DNA of 64,000 nucleotides from Tissierella sp. (GCF_031460495.1 NZ_JAVKTS010000002.1:303332-367331); one strand, 5' to 3'. Positions 52,604 to 61,335 are shown, counted from the stretch's first letter. Notes: generated from the sequence alone by a model not told the origin. Numbers and translations: made by a program.

Positions 52604-53031
52604 ATGAGAGAGATTGAATTTAGAGCATGGATAAAAAAGTGTAGGAGAATGGAGAATTTATAGATGTAAATCCGTTTTATATAGGCGATTGTGATAGATT
52701 ACACTGGAAACATGAAGAAGTTGAGCTAATGCAATACATCGGCATAAAAGATATTCACAAAAAGAAAGTATTCCAAGGGGATATCGTAAAAGTAAAAGTA
52801 ATTGCATATACCGACTGTATCAAAGATGAAATACAAGAAATAAGAGAGTTCACAGGTGAAGTGATATGGCATCAATTTGCATGGTATGTAGCAGAAAAGT
52901 TAGAACATGGCATAAGATATCACTCATTATGGCTATGGAATGTCAAAGAAGATGAATTAGAGCTAGATACTCACTTCATGGATATTATTGGTAAAAGATG
53001 GGACAATCCTGAAATGAAGGTGATTCAATGA
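52604..53031 (+). pseudogene. YopX-family gene with frameshift
   Basis: ATG 52604 gives REIEFRAWIKKCRRM, the classic YopX N terminus, and stops at 52661-52663. The C-terminal part (VELMQYIGIKDIHKKKVFQGDIVKVKV...) is open in another frame, running from about 52,650 to 53,031; its first ATG is 52729. The break lies at AGGAGAATGGAGAA (about 52,643-52,660), where one base seems missing. YopX is a common phage protein of unknown function. It could be expressed as a shorter product from 52729, or repaired if the indel is an assembly error. Confidence 0.72.
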
Positions 53032-53252
53032 AAGCAGAATATAAAAACTCATTTTGCATGGATAGTAAGTGTATGAATTTCTTTGAAGATTCTTGTATGA
53101 TTTGCCTTGAAGAAAGAGGAACAGAAATATCACCTTATAACCTTGAATATATTGAAAAGCATGGCAGGGGTAAAAGTAAAGATTGCCCAGAGTTTAGAGC
53201 AGGTACCCATATAGGATATGTTGTTCATTTAAAAGAAGGTGACCTTGAATGA
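53028..53252 (+). CDS. small Cys-rich phage protein, 74 aa
   Basis: ATG overlaps the YopX stop by 4 nt. Cys pattern SFCMDSKCMNFFEDSCMICLEE...DCPEF suggests metal binding. Overlaps the next gene by 4 nt. Function unknown. Confidence 0.62.
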   Translation: MKAEYKNSFCMDSKCMNFFEDSCMICLEERGTEISPYNLEYIEKHGRGKSKDCPEFRAGTHIGYVVHLKEGDLE

Positions 53253-53419
53253 AAGCACAATTTGACAACGCAACAATAAAAGTATGGTTCAATAGTCAGC
53301 ATACATCAAGGAATTTTCATGATGTTAAAGAAATTCGCCAAGAGGGCAATTCGGCACTAATCAGAACATCAGATGGCGACCAACATTTAATAAATTTTGC
53401 AAATGTAAATTTAATATAG
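53249..53419 (+). CDS. small phage protein, 56 aa
   Basis: ATG overlapping the previous TGA by 4 nt, RBS AAGGTG in the preceding gene. Sequence KAQFDNATIKVWFNSQHTS...NFANVNLI. Strand-rich; no known family. Confidence 0.6.
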   Translation: MKAQFDNATIKVWFNSQHTSRNFHDVKEIRQEGNSALIRTSDGDQHLINFANVNLI

Positions 53420-53450
53420 GAAATTGATACTAGCAAAAGACAATTGTGGT

Positions 53451-53594
53451 ATGTTTGGAAATACCAAATTCGAGACATGTTGTATATTTTGTGAGATTAA
53501 AGATGATTGTGAAGGAGTCTGTTATAAGGTATCAAGCTTCACGGATGGGGAAGAGGTATTGGGTTATTGTGATAAGGTTGGAGTTAATGGATAA
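53451..53594 (+). CDS. tiny Cys-rich ORF, 47 aa
   Basis: MFGNTKFETCCIFCEIKDDC... with six Cys in 47 residues, which looks like a small metal-binding protein. The RBS is poor (TTGTGGT), so expression is uncertain. Confidence 0.4.
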   Translation: MFGNTKFETCCIFCEIKDDCEGVCYKVSSFTDGEEVLGYCDKVGVNG

Positions 53595-53696
53595 AGTGTT
53601 ATTTGTGCGATGTAACTATTAAAACGAGGGTGCAAATATTGAACATTGAAAACAGAATAATATAGTATTAAAAAGTTAAATATTTCCATAAATATA

Positions 53697-53725
53697 TTGG
53701 TGTTATATGATATGTATGCTACAAT
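53697..53725 (+). promoter_or_regulatory. promoter of the Shedu-like gene
   Basis: TTGGTG (53697-53702), 17-nt spacer ending TGC, TACAAT (53720-53725). The rest of the 236-nt gap 53595-53830 shows no ORF. It separates the coupled phage genes from the cargo cassettes. Confidence 0.65.
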
Positions 53726-53830
53726 TATCATATGAGTAGATCGTAGTTGCATAAAAATGTGTAACCCAAACTTAGGCAAATAAATAGGAATTTCCAGTAG
53801 TAAAAGATTTTTCTCTAAGGAGTGATTATT

Positions 53831-55066
53831 ATGGATAACAAAGAAATATATGAGAATTTAGCTTTTCAATTACTATCATCTCTATCAAAAGTATATTGGC
53901 AAAAAATGTATAGTTATATCAAAGAAAATAACATTAATCACAAAGATGTAAATTGTTTTTTACTTAATCCAGAATCCATGGTAATCTACTTTGGCCAAAA
54001 ATTCATTGCTATCGAATACTGCGGGAATCCTTACAAAACAAGCTTTGAAACAGTTTTTCAATATGAAGTAATGGTTAGAGATTTCACAAGAGAAAAACTA
54101 ACCACGAAACAATTTATTGAAAAGATTATAGGGTTTAGATATGATGGGACAAGCGACTTTAGCATTCCCTTGTTTTCTGATATTTATGAAGATCTTATTA
54201 TTCCCACAAATGCTGGTATGGACAAATTAATTGACTTAAAATGGAATTTTACAGCTCAAAGTAGTGTAATGAGCCTTAATTCAACAGGTCTTGATATTAC
54301 AGATAATCATTTTGTTCGTCTTATTAATTGTAGATTTTTTGATGAGCAAAAAGGAGATTTGAAAACTAGAATAATAAAGTGGATTGACTTTCTGCCATAT
54401 TATTATAACGAACCAGATGAAGGCGAGTTTGATGAAATGATAATCAATTTAGATATATATGATAGATTGTGGTATCAAGATATATTTTATGAGTATCCAA
54501 AACCAAATGATTTTAAATTTAGCAAATTGCCGCAAATTAATAGGTTTATTGAGTTTTTCGGAGATTCAAATTATTCAGAGCCTGAAATTACATCCTTTTT
54601 AGCCCGTGATGAGAATAAGTTTATTTTGAATATGGGATTTATGGGAACAGGTATATATGACGAAGTTCTTTGTGAATGGCAAAGTGAGAAAAAAGATAAT
54701 ATTAAACCTGACTTTTTTATTCTGCGTGCGAATGGATATGCTGATATCATAGAATTTAAGCTCCCGCGTATGAAATCTAAGTTAATTGTAGGTAAGAATA
54801 ATCGTGAGCATTTTAATTCTGAACTCAACACATATATAGCACAAACCAGAGTATATGCAACCTATTTTGATGACCCTAATAATAGAAAATGGTTTGAAGA
54901 CAGATATGGTTTTAAAGTATATAAACCAAAACGATATTTAGTAATAGGTAGACGTAATGATTTTCAATCTGATGAATGGATAGAAATAAAGGCTGATTAT
55001 AATAATTTAGAAATAATAACATACGATGACTTAGTTGATACTGTTATTTCACAATTTTATCAATAA
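53831..55066 (+). CDS. Shedu-like anti-phage nuclease (DUF4263/SduA)
   Basis: 411 aa from ATG 53831 (TAAGGAG upstream; in-frame GTG 53822 overlaps the RBS). The N-terminal 230 residues are of no known fold. The C-terminal part matches the Shedu DUF4263 nuclease pattern: SEPEITSFLARDENKFIL (about 259-276), KPDFFIL with Asp294, and IIEFKLP with Glu308 and Lys310. A YIAQTRVYATYF helix and YLVIGRRNDF follow. These are PD-(D/E)xK-like residues. Shedu is a single-gene abortive or DNA-cleaving defence system. Own promoter and terminator mark it as a cargo cassette. Confidence 0.75.
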   Translation: MDNKEIYENLAFQLLSSLSKVYWQKMYSYIKENNINHKDVNCFLLNPESMVIYFGQKFIAIEYCGNPYKTSFETVFQYEVMVRDFTREKLTTKQFIEKIIGFRYDGTSDFSIPLFSDIYEDLIIPTNAGMDKLIDLKWNFTAQSSVMSLNSTGLDITDNHFVRLINCRFFDEQKGDLKTRIIKWIDFLPYYYNEPDEGEFDEMIINLDIYDRLWYQDIFYEYPKPNDFKFSKLPQINRFIEFFGDSNYSEPEITSFLARDENKFILNMGFMGTGIYDEVLCEWQSEKKDNIKPDFFILRANGYADIIEFKLPRMKSKLIVGKNNREHFNSELNTYIAQTRVYATYFDDPNNRKWFEDRYGFKVYKPKRYLVIGRRNDFQSDEWIEIKADYNNLEIITYDDLVDTVISQFYQ

Positions 55067-55194
55067 CCATTCTATCCAGTTTTGAAATTTAAAAAGCTTC
55101 GTATCCCATAATTTAGTGGAGAGTACTCCTTCAAATTCTAGAGCATAGGAAAGTGATAAAGTTAAGAAGATGCTAGGAGATATATGATAAGTAT

Positions 55195-55228
55195 AAGGTT
55201 CACCTAATTATGGTGAGCCTTTATTTTT
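55195..55228 (+). terminator. intrinsic terminator (cassette type 1, copy A)
   Basis: AAGGTTCACC (55195-55204) pairs with GGTGAGCCTT (55212-55221), then TTATTTTT. Almost identical to 61282-61315. Positions 55067-55194 hold no ORF or other clear signal. Confidence 0.88.
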
Positions 55229-55246
55229 ACATTCTGTGGACAAGTA

Positions 55247-55255
55247 TGGTATAAT
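55247..55255 (+). promoter_or_regulatory. extended -10 promoter (cassette type 1, copy A)
   Basis: TGGTATAAT followed by TTGGGTA and preceded by GTGGACA. The same block occurs at 61336-61344, so these flanking bases may be an operator. Confidence 0.7.
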
Positions 55256-55287
55256 TTGGGTAATGAAATAGATGGAGGGGGGTAACA

Positions 55288-56148
55288 ATGAACAATGGAT
55301 TTAATAATGATGACTTTAAGGAAGTGATTGCTAAGTTTAACGAAACAATGAATGGATTCTATAAAAACATAAATGAAAATATTGTAGAATCGATAAAGCC
55401 ACTTCTTGAGTTGTCTAAAATTGAAATTCCTAATACTATTTTTTTAAATAACATTTCAGATATGCTTAAAGAGTTTGGTCGGAAAATTTCGGAAGGCTTA
55501 AAAGACACCATAGAATCAATAGAAGACTACAAACAACTATGTTTATTATTAGGCTATCCACCACATGAAGATATATCTATTCCTGATATAAAAGGGATAG
55601 TAGATCTTTATAATGAGTTAAATGGTGATATGGATAAAATTAAGCCAATAATAGATGAGTTTTATATAAGTACATTCGATGTTCAAGCTATTAGAGAAAT
55701 TTTTATTGCAAAATGGTCTGATTCAGATTTATTAGATAAAAGGATAGAGCTTATAGAGGAATCTATAAGTTGCTTTGAACAAGGATTGTATTTTTCAGCT
55801 ATACCAATTTTATTCTCTCAACTTGAGGGGATGGTCGCCGATGCCAATAATCATTGTGGACAAATGGGGGGCAAAAAATTAGGAAATTATATAAGTGAAA
55901 TATTCAATAATGAAAATAAATATTCATTTGATAATGAGTTGCTTAAGTTTTATGGAAATGTTTTATTCGTACCATTTGAACATGGAAAAGAATTAGAATC
56001 ATTTTTAAGCAGACATGCTATCATGCACGGTGGAGATGTTGAGTATGGGACTCAAGCGAATTATATTAAGTTAATTTTGTTTTTTGATTCTGTATATGAA
56101 GGATTAATCAAAAATCAAGAAGATAACGATTCAGAAACAGAGAATTAG
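55288..56148 (+). CDS. HEPN-like RHxxxH protein, copy A
   Basis: 286 aa, RBS GGAGGGGGG. The N-terminal 75 residues are helical and unlike copy B; residues about 80-275 align with the protein at 61388. The shared C-terminal core has YFSAIPILFSQLEGMVAD and SRHAIMHGGDVEYGT. The latter contains R-x4-H (Arg242, His247), the signature of HEPN ribonucleases. The helical character fits HEPN. It is monocistronic between promoter 55247 and terminator 56164. An RNase acting in abortive infection is the favoured inference; a non-catalytic sensor is possible. Confidence 0.65.
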   Translation: MNNGFNNDDFKEVIAKFNETMNGFYKNINENIVESIKPLLELSKIEIPNTIFLNNISDMLKEFGRKISEGLKDTIESIEDYKQLCLLLGYPPHEDISIPDIKGIVDLYNELNGDMDKIKPIIDEFYISTFDVQAIREIFIAKWSDSDLLDKRIELIEESISCFEQGLYFSAIPILFSQLEGMVADANNHCGQMGGKKLGNYISEIFNNENKYSFDNELLKFYGNVLFVPFEHGKELESFLSRHAIMHGGDVEYGTQANYIKLILFFDSVYEGLIKNQEDNDSETEN

Positions 56149-56163
56149 AAGATTAGGAGCAAG

Positions 56164-56192
56164 TGGAAAAAAGGGATTGTCCCTTCTTTTTC
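56164..56192 (+). terminator. terminator after HEPN-like copy A
   Basis: AAAGGGA (56170-56176), loop TTG, TCCCTT (56180-56185), then CTTTTTC. The core ATTGTCCCTTCTTTT is repeated after copy B at 62176. Confidence 0.78.
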
Positions 56193-56286
56193 TATGTGTT
56201 CATAAGAATATTGTCGAAATTTGCGATAAACAAAAGAAGGATTTTGAAGATTTGTGTAGAAGTATATAAAAGAAGGGAGGGGTATT

Positions 56287-56823
56287 TTGGATGAGCTAGA
56301 ATTATACAAAGAGCTGTATTACCATGAATTACAAATCAGAGAAAACATTGATTCAAGATTCACAAACCCATTCAGTGTATATGTAATATTAATTGGAGGG
56401 ATGGGTTATTTAATTGGACAAGTTAGCTCTCTGCCTGATGAAACAAAGACTGGAATAGTCATTATGATGTTATTAGCTTATGGGGTAAGTTTAGTATTTA
56501 CAGGTTATTGGCTATACAGAGCATATCATAGACATACTTATGCATATGTAGAAAATCCTCTGTTGTTGAGAAAACTTAGATTAGAGTTAGAAGGTTATTA
56601 TGAAGATAACTTTGAAAAGTATTTTTCTGAACAATCTTCAACAAAGGAAGAGTTAATAAAAAAAGACTTCGATAAAAATCTATTAGAGAAATTTGCAGTA
56701 GTATCTACTAAAAATCAAGATGCTAATCATCTTAAGTATCGCCTATTCCTTAAAGTAGGTAATAGTTTGGTATTAAACGCTATTTTATGGGCACTAAATT
56801 TTATTTTAATAACTATTTTATAA
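56287..56823 (+). CDS. three-helix membrane protein of unknown function
   Basis: 178 aa, TTG start after GAAGGGAGGGG. Helices at about residues 27-46, 57-78 and 158-176; the part between helix 2 and 3 is charged and cytosolic-looking (RLELEGYYEDNFEKYFSE...). The layout (short soluble N part, 2 helices, long charged loop, C-terminal helix) recalls SLATT-like pore effectors of nucleotide-signal or abortive systems, but no signature proves this. A 39-aa Pro/Lys-rich protein is encoded right behind it. Confidence 0.62.
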   Translation: MDELELYKELYYHELQIRENIDSRFTNPFSVYVILIGGMGYLIGQVSSLPDETKTGIVIMMLLAYGVSLVFTGYWLYRAYHRHTYAYVENPLLLRKLRLELEGYYEDNFEKYFSEQSSTKEELIKKDFDKNLLEKFAVVSTKNQDANHLKYRLFLKVGNSLVLNAILWALNFILITIL

Positions 56824-56846
56824 ATATTAATGGAAAGGAGATTAAT

Positions 56847-56966
56847 ATGTCAGAAAATGAAAAAGAAAAAATAATTCCACCACCAAAACCTGAACCTGCA
56901 CCAATAAAATTAGTACAAGGTAGCTATGACCCTACAAAAAAAAGCAAACCTAATAAAAAAAACTAA
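56847..56966 (+). CDS. 39-aa Pro/Lys-rich protein behind membrane gene
   Basis: ATG 56847 with AAAGGAG 8-14 nt upstream. Sequence MSENEKEKIIPPPKPEPAPI followed by a basic tail (KKSKPNKKN). It is disordered-looking and lies 23 nt after the membrane protein gene, likely in the same transcript. Possible partner or antitoxin-like regulator of the membrane protein; this is inference only. Confidence 0.6.
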   Translation: MSENEKEKIIPPPKPEPAPIKLVQGSYDPTKKSKPNKKN

Positions 56967-57122
56967 TCCATTTAATTTAAATTAAAGAAGAATTTTTAAA
57001 ACTTTTGTAGAATATATCCTTATGGGGTGTATCATAAATGGGGGATAAGCTATTAAAAGGTTATACTCTTATGAAAATTGATGGTCTACTATTATATAAT
57101 AAGAAATAAGGCTGGTAATAAT

Positions 57123-57584
57123 ATGGTATATGAAGATAAGTCATTATTTAATACTAGAGATTATTGTAGAAAACAGATTTTGAGATATTTAGATTATTAT
57201 AAAAAAGAGAATTTTAATGTAATAGGTGCATCTTTTACTAACTCAATAGCACAGTATGTTGGCAGAATTGTATACGATGTTCATGGACCACACTATTTTT
57301 GTGATGAAATAGATGTTGAAATTTTATTTGCTAAATATGTGGAATATAAGAATCTAGATTTGTCGCAGCATTCAGATGACTTTATAAAGATGTTAATGGG
57401 AGATATGTCAAAGAGATTACAAACTAGGGTTAATGGATTTTATAGAGATTTGAGAAATGGGAAGTCTACAATTAAAATTGCGAATGCCTCATCAGACAAG
57501 GATATAAAATTATTTATAAGAAGATGGAATAATCTATATGAAGAGAATCCTAAACTTATTAGAAAAGATAAAAGATTAGATTAG
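57123..57584 (+). CDS. unrecognised soluble protein, 153 aa
   Basis: ATG 57123 chosen (weak AAGG upstream); the frame is open from 57078, so 57081 is an alternative start. Mixed charged protein with RDYCRKQILRYLDYYKKENF and VYDVHGPHYFCDEID. Two His, two Asp and several Cys could form a site, but no known motif. It lies within the cargo region; function unknown. Confidence 0.5.
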   Translation: MVYEDKSLFNTRDYCRKQILRYLDYYKKENFNVIGASFTNSIAQYVGRIVYDVHGPHYFCDEIDVEILFAKYVEYKNLDLSQHSDDFIKMLMGDMSKRLQTRVNGFYRDLRNGKSTIKIANASSDKDIKLFIRRWNNLYEENPKLIRKDKRLD

Positions 57585-57597
57585 TATTATGGGTAAT

Positions 57598-57734
57598 ATG
57601 AAAATGAAACCCAAATTAAAAATATATTAATCCTGGTATTATTCTTCATAGTAGGATTTGGAGTAGGAATGACATTAACTTTTCAAACTGTTTTCAAGAA
57701 ATTAGAAGCTTATGGGGTAAATCCATGGAAATAA
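57598..57734 (+). pseudogene. small membrane protein gene with one-base break
   Basis: ATG AAA at 57598 is followed by a 4-A run, after which the frame ends quickly (KPKLKIY). One extra A would give a 45-aa protein with one hydrophobic helix (ILILVLFFIVGFGVGMTL) and the end FKKLEAYGVNPWK. The downstream frame has no other start. Either a recent frameshift or a homopolymer assembly error. Confidence 0.5.
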
Positions 57735-57850
57735 AACCATCATAAATTGTAAAACTAATCTAAGGCTATTATTAGATGGATATAGCAATTTTACACTAGC
57801 CATATACCTATTATATTAATATGTGGCCAATAACCTCATACAAGCCAAAA

Positions 57851-57880
57851 GAAAAGCCAGTTTTTTACTGGTTTTTCTTT
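57851..57880 (+). terminator. intrinsic terminator (cassette type 2, copy A)
   Basis: GAAAAGCCAG (57851-57860) pairs with CTGGTTTTTC (57868-57877, one G-U), then TTTG. Preceded by CAAGCCAAAA, as in the copy near 62,892. Positions 57,735-57,840 hold no ORF. Confidence 0.82.
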
Positions 57881-57913
57881 GTCTATATAAATGGAAATAT
57901 TTGACAAGATTTG

Positions 57914-57942
57914 TTGATAAAACTTTATCGTTAGGATAGAAT
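57914..57942 (+). promoter_or_regulatory. promoter (cassette type 2, copy A)
   Basis: TTGATA (57914-57919), 17-nt spacer, TAGAAT (57937-57942). The element TTGATAAAA-CTT and the following AAGGGGG RBS recur at 62,965. Confidence 0.7.
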
Positions 57943-57965
57943 TATGGAAAAGGGGGACGGGTAAT

Positions 57966-58178
57966 ATGCATTGGGTAACACTAATTTCATTATGGGGATT
58001 GATTTATTTTTTACTTTCGGGAGTCAAAGACCAATCTCCATATTATAATATATTCTGGTATGGAATGGGAATCATTTTATTAGTTTGGGGAATCAAGATT
58101 GACCAAAGAAATCACGAAAGACAAAAGAATGCAGAAATAATAGAAAAGAAAAACAAAGAAATACTTATAGAAAAATAA
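57966..58178 (+). CDS. two-helix membrane protein, N-terminal part of a split gene
   Basis: 70 aa, RBS AAGGGGGACGGG. Two hydrophobic helices (about residues 4-19 and 28-44) precede a charged coiled coil ending ILIEK. The stop TAA at 58176-58178 is in a run of A; the same reading frame continues open to 58622. The gene therefore looks like one frame cut by a nonsense change (AAA to TAA). Alternatively the short protein is the real product. Confidence 0.6.
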   Translation: MHWVTLISLWGLIYFLLSGVKDQSPYYNIFWYGMGIILLVWGIKIDQRNHERQKNAEIIEKKNKEILIEK

Positions 58179-58622
58179 AAAATTCCAGAGGAATATAATT
58201 CTTTTAGATATACTAAAGGATTAAGCACATTCAAAGAAAATACTAATATAGGTTTATGGATAGCGGTAGATGAATTGCATTTATTGTATATAGGGGAAAC
58301 GGAACATAAGAAAACTATCCCAATAAAAGATATTCATTTTTATGCTATCAAGGGAGACTTAAAGCAAGAGATGGAAGATAGGAATAAACCTAAATCAAAT
58401 ATTGATACAATGATGGCTGAAAATTTATTAGGCACAGCTGCAGCAATGAAGCAAAATCAAGTATTGCAAAATATAAAAACCATAGATGAAAGGAAAGTTA
58501 TAATCAAAGCTATGATTGGCAATAAAAATACTTATATATTTTTTGAAGGTGCAGGTCTATATAATTATCTCTTAGAGAATCTTCCAGAGAAGGAGCAATC
58601 ATTTGTTGCTATGAATAGATAG
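58179..58622 (+). pseudogene. C-terminal part of the split membrane gene
   Basis: In-frame continuation of the preceding gene after its TAA, about 147 codons (KIPEEYNSFRYTKGLSTF..., IPIKDIHFYAIKGDL, LLGTAAAMKQNQVLQNIKTI, IFFEGAGLYNYLLENL). No RBS is present for an independent start; the first TTG is at 58275. A PH/SHOCT-like small domain is suggested by the strand pattern. If translated by readthrough the full protein would be 218 aa. Confidence 0.55.
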
Positions 58623-58753
58623 ACTAACAGTCTTAAAATTCATAGAAAATAAGGAACTGACTATGTCTTAAGAGCAAGAAAGAAGTTACAAGATTCTTTA
58701 ATATTCAATTTAATAAAATAATATAATTACAGAAACTAAATGGAGGTTCATAA

Positions 58754-61243
58754 ATGAAAATAATAGATTTCCTTTCTGGAAAGACGACACAACAAATTGA
58801 AGAATTGAATCAAAGGATAACCAGTATTTCACATGAGAAAGATATGCTTAATGATACTATATCTTCATTAAAGGCACAATATGACAATATTAAAACTCAA
58901 AAGCACCAACTGATAACTGAAAAAAGAAATATAGAAGGTGAATTGAAAGTTACTACGGAAGAATATGAGCAGTTACAGTTGACTATAAAGAATTTAAATA
59001 AAGAAATTGATAAGTATAAAAAAGCAAACAACCAATTATTAGAGAGATCTCATTTGCTCACAAATTATGAAGAAAGATTTGGAAATATAGCTATGCCAAA
59101 CGAATCAAATGTGGATGGAGAAGTAACAGAGTATGATAGGGATAAAAGTTTTTTTGATATACTTGCAAAGCAGAAGGGAAATTCATTTAGCTCTGACCAA
59201 GTTAAGGCAATTAGATATCCATGTACCAAACATATGAGATTAATTGCTGGAGCTGGTAGCGGTAAAACTGAAACAATATGTGCAAAAGCAGCATATTTAG
59301 TAAATATGGATGGTGTTGATGAATCTAAAATATGCATGATTACTTTTACAAGAGATGCTGCAAAAGAAATGGGGGATCGAATTCATGAGTTCCTTGGTAA
59401 AGAAAAATCAAATATTATGATCGGTACTTTCCATAGCGTATTTATAAGATTGCTTAATACATTAACTAAACAATATCCTGCATTAAAGAGCTTTGGTATA
59501 TATGGTGATAATCCTGTAGAAGGAGAAAAGAAATACAGTAGAACTCTTAGCAAACTAATTACTAAACACCAGTTGCATAATTTTAATAAATTCAATGATA
59601 AAAATATACAGGAGAGAATTTCATATTGGAAAAACATGAGTTATACCCAAGACGAAATGGTTGAATATGTTGCAAATCATTTTGACCAGATATTATCTGA
59701 TAAAGAAATAAAGCTGAGTGAAAAGTTTCGTGCAATGATGAAAGAGTTCGAATCAATTAGAAAGGAAAATAACATAGCTGTTTATGATGATTATTTGTTG
59801 AACTTATATAATGTACTTAAAGAAAATGATGAAGCAAGAAATTATTTACAAGAAAAATTTGAGTATATCTTTATTGATGAATTCCAAGATACTAATTTAC
59901 TTCAAGTTAATATTATGAAGCTTCTATGTCCACCAGATAACAGTACAAAGTGTAAGTTAATTATTGTAGGGGATGATGATCAGAGTATATATATGTTTAG
60001 AGCTTCTGATCCAATCTATATAAAGAATTTTAATAAAGAATATGAAACTGAAACTTTTGAGTTGATGACAAACTACCGCTCAAAGTCGGATATTGTAAAA
60101 TCGGCAAATAGACTTATATCCCACAATAAGCACGACAGAATAGAAAAATCTATGACAGCTTTTCATGATAATGACGGAGAAACCTATATGGTAGTTATTG
60201 ATGATAATTGTAAAGAAGCAGAATGGGTTATTGATAAAGCCCAAGAACTTGGAAAAGATAAGTATTTTGAATTCAAAGAAGATGATAAGGTAATAAGATC
60301 TGAATCTCCAAATTATACAATCAGTGTTGTAATATATCGGTCAGTTGGACAACTACAAGGTATGATTAGGACACTGGACTCAAGAGACATCCAGTATGTC
60401 ATTGAGAATAAAGATGACATATTAGGTATCTTTAATATAAAAGGGTTTAGAAATGCTTTTGACACATGGCAAAAGCTAATTGATGAAATAGAGCCAGAGC
60501 AGGAGCTAAAGGCTTGGAAGTCAGTATTTTATAACATAGCATCCAATTATTATATTAAGTCTAATATAATAAATAATTATATAGAAGCAGATGAAATAAC
60601 TGATTTGAATAGTCTTATTGACGGTTTCGGTAAGTTAATTGCTGAGAATGTAAAATCTTTCAATAATACAGATTGTATCAATCCTTATTTTAAATTTATA
60701 CATCATATAAAGCAAAAGAAAACTGTTAAGATTACACACCTACTTAATAATTTATTTGAGTTTCCTAAAATAAAGTCCGAGTTATCAAAAGAAGATTTAG
60801 ACTATATCTATAAAGAATGTGAAAGTTATAATGACATGGAAAAATTATGCGGTTACTACAGAAGGCTTGATGAAAAGAAAAAAGAGATGAGCAAGAAATT
60901 AGAACTATATAAAGAAAAAAAGTGGAATGCTTTATACCTTCTAACCATACATAGGAGTAAAGGTCTCGCCTTTGACAATGTATTTGTTATTGGATGCTAT
61001 GATAAGGGCATTCCAGCATATCAAGCAGTTAATCTTAGTTCTATAAATAATATGGAAGAGTGTAAGCAAAAAGCAGAACCTCCGACAATTATTGAGGAAG
61101 AAAGAAGATTAATGTATGTTGCAGTGACAAGGGCGAGAAAAAACTTATATGTTACTTTGCCAGCAACACTGCAAGGGAAACCTTGTGCTCGATCACCATT
61201 TTTAAAAGAATTAGAACTACCTATTTTAAAAATAGATGAGTAA
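58754..61243 (+). CDS. UvrD/Rep-like superfamily 1 helicase with N-terminal coiled coil
   Basis: 829 aa, RBS TGGAGG. Residues about 10-105 are a coiled coil, not part of standard UvrD. The helicase core starts at about 140 with Q-motif FSSDQVKAIRYP, Walker A GAGSGKT (156-162), motif II FIDEFQDTN (365-369), GDDDQSIYMFRA, motif V HRSKGLAFDNVFVIG and motif VI YVAVTRARKNLYVTLP. No nuclease domain is seen. It ends at terminator 61282. In cargo regions such helicases are often defence components (compare GajB-type helicases), but no GajA-type partner is visible. A DNA-end sensor or remodeller is likely. Confidence 0.85.
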   Translation: MKIIDFLSGKTTQQIEELNQRITSISHEKDMLNDTISSLKAQYDNIKTQKHQLITEKRNIEGELKVTTEEYEQLQLTIKNLNKEIDKYKKANNQLLERSHLLTNYEERFGNIAMPNESNVDGEVTEYDRDKSFFDILAKQKGNSFSSDQVKAIRYPCTKHMRLIAGAGSGKTETICAKAAYLVNMDGVDESKICMITFTRDAAKEMGDRIHEFLGKEKSNIMIGTFHSVFIRLLNTLTKQYPALKSFGIYGDNPVEGEKKYSRTLSKLITKHQLHNFNKFNDKNIQERISYWKNMSYTQDEMVEYVANHFDQILSDKEIKLSEKFRAMMKEFESIRKENNIAVYDDYLLNLYNVLKENDEARNYLQEKFEYIFIDEFQDTNLLQVNIMKLLCPPDNSTKCKLIIVGDDDQSIYMFRASDPIYIKNFNKEYETETFELMTNYRSKSDIVKSANRLISHNKHDRIEKSMTAFHDNDGETYMVVIDDNCKEAEWVIDKAQELGKDKYFEFKEDDKVIRSESPNYTISVVIYRSVGQLQGMIRTLDSRDIQYVIENKDDILGIFNIKGFRNAFDTWQKLIDEIEPEQELKAWKSVFYNIASNYYIKSNIINNYIEADEITDLNSLIDGFGKLIAENVKSFNNTDCINPYFKFIHHIKQKKTVKITHLLNNLFEFPKIKSELSKEDLDYIYKECESYNDMEKLCGYYRRLDEKKKEMSKKLELYKEKKWNALYLLTIHRSKGLAFDNVFVIGCYDKGIPAYQAVNLSSINNMEECKQKAEPPTIIEEERRLMYVAVTRARKNLYVTLPATLQGKPCARSPFLKELELPILKIDE

Positions 61244-61281
61244 TTACTATATTTAATAATCATATTGTTGAAACTAAAGAT

Positions 61282-61315
61282 AAGGTTCACCTAGAATAAC
61301 GGTGAGCCTTTATCA
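61282..61315 (+). terminator. intrinsic terminator (cassette type 1, copy B)
   Basis: AAGGTTCACC (61282-61291) pairs with GGTGAGCCTT (61301-61310), then TATCATTAT. Near-copy of 55195-55228. Confidence 0.82.
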
Positions 61316-61335
61316 TTATATTAGGTGGACATACA

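Noticed and set aside
57038-57109. 23-codon ORF MGDKLLKGYTLMKIDG...
   Set aside because: No convincing RBS and no conserved feature; it might be a leader peptide but cannot be supported.
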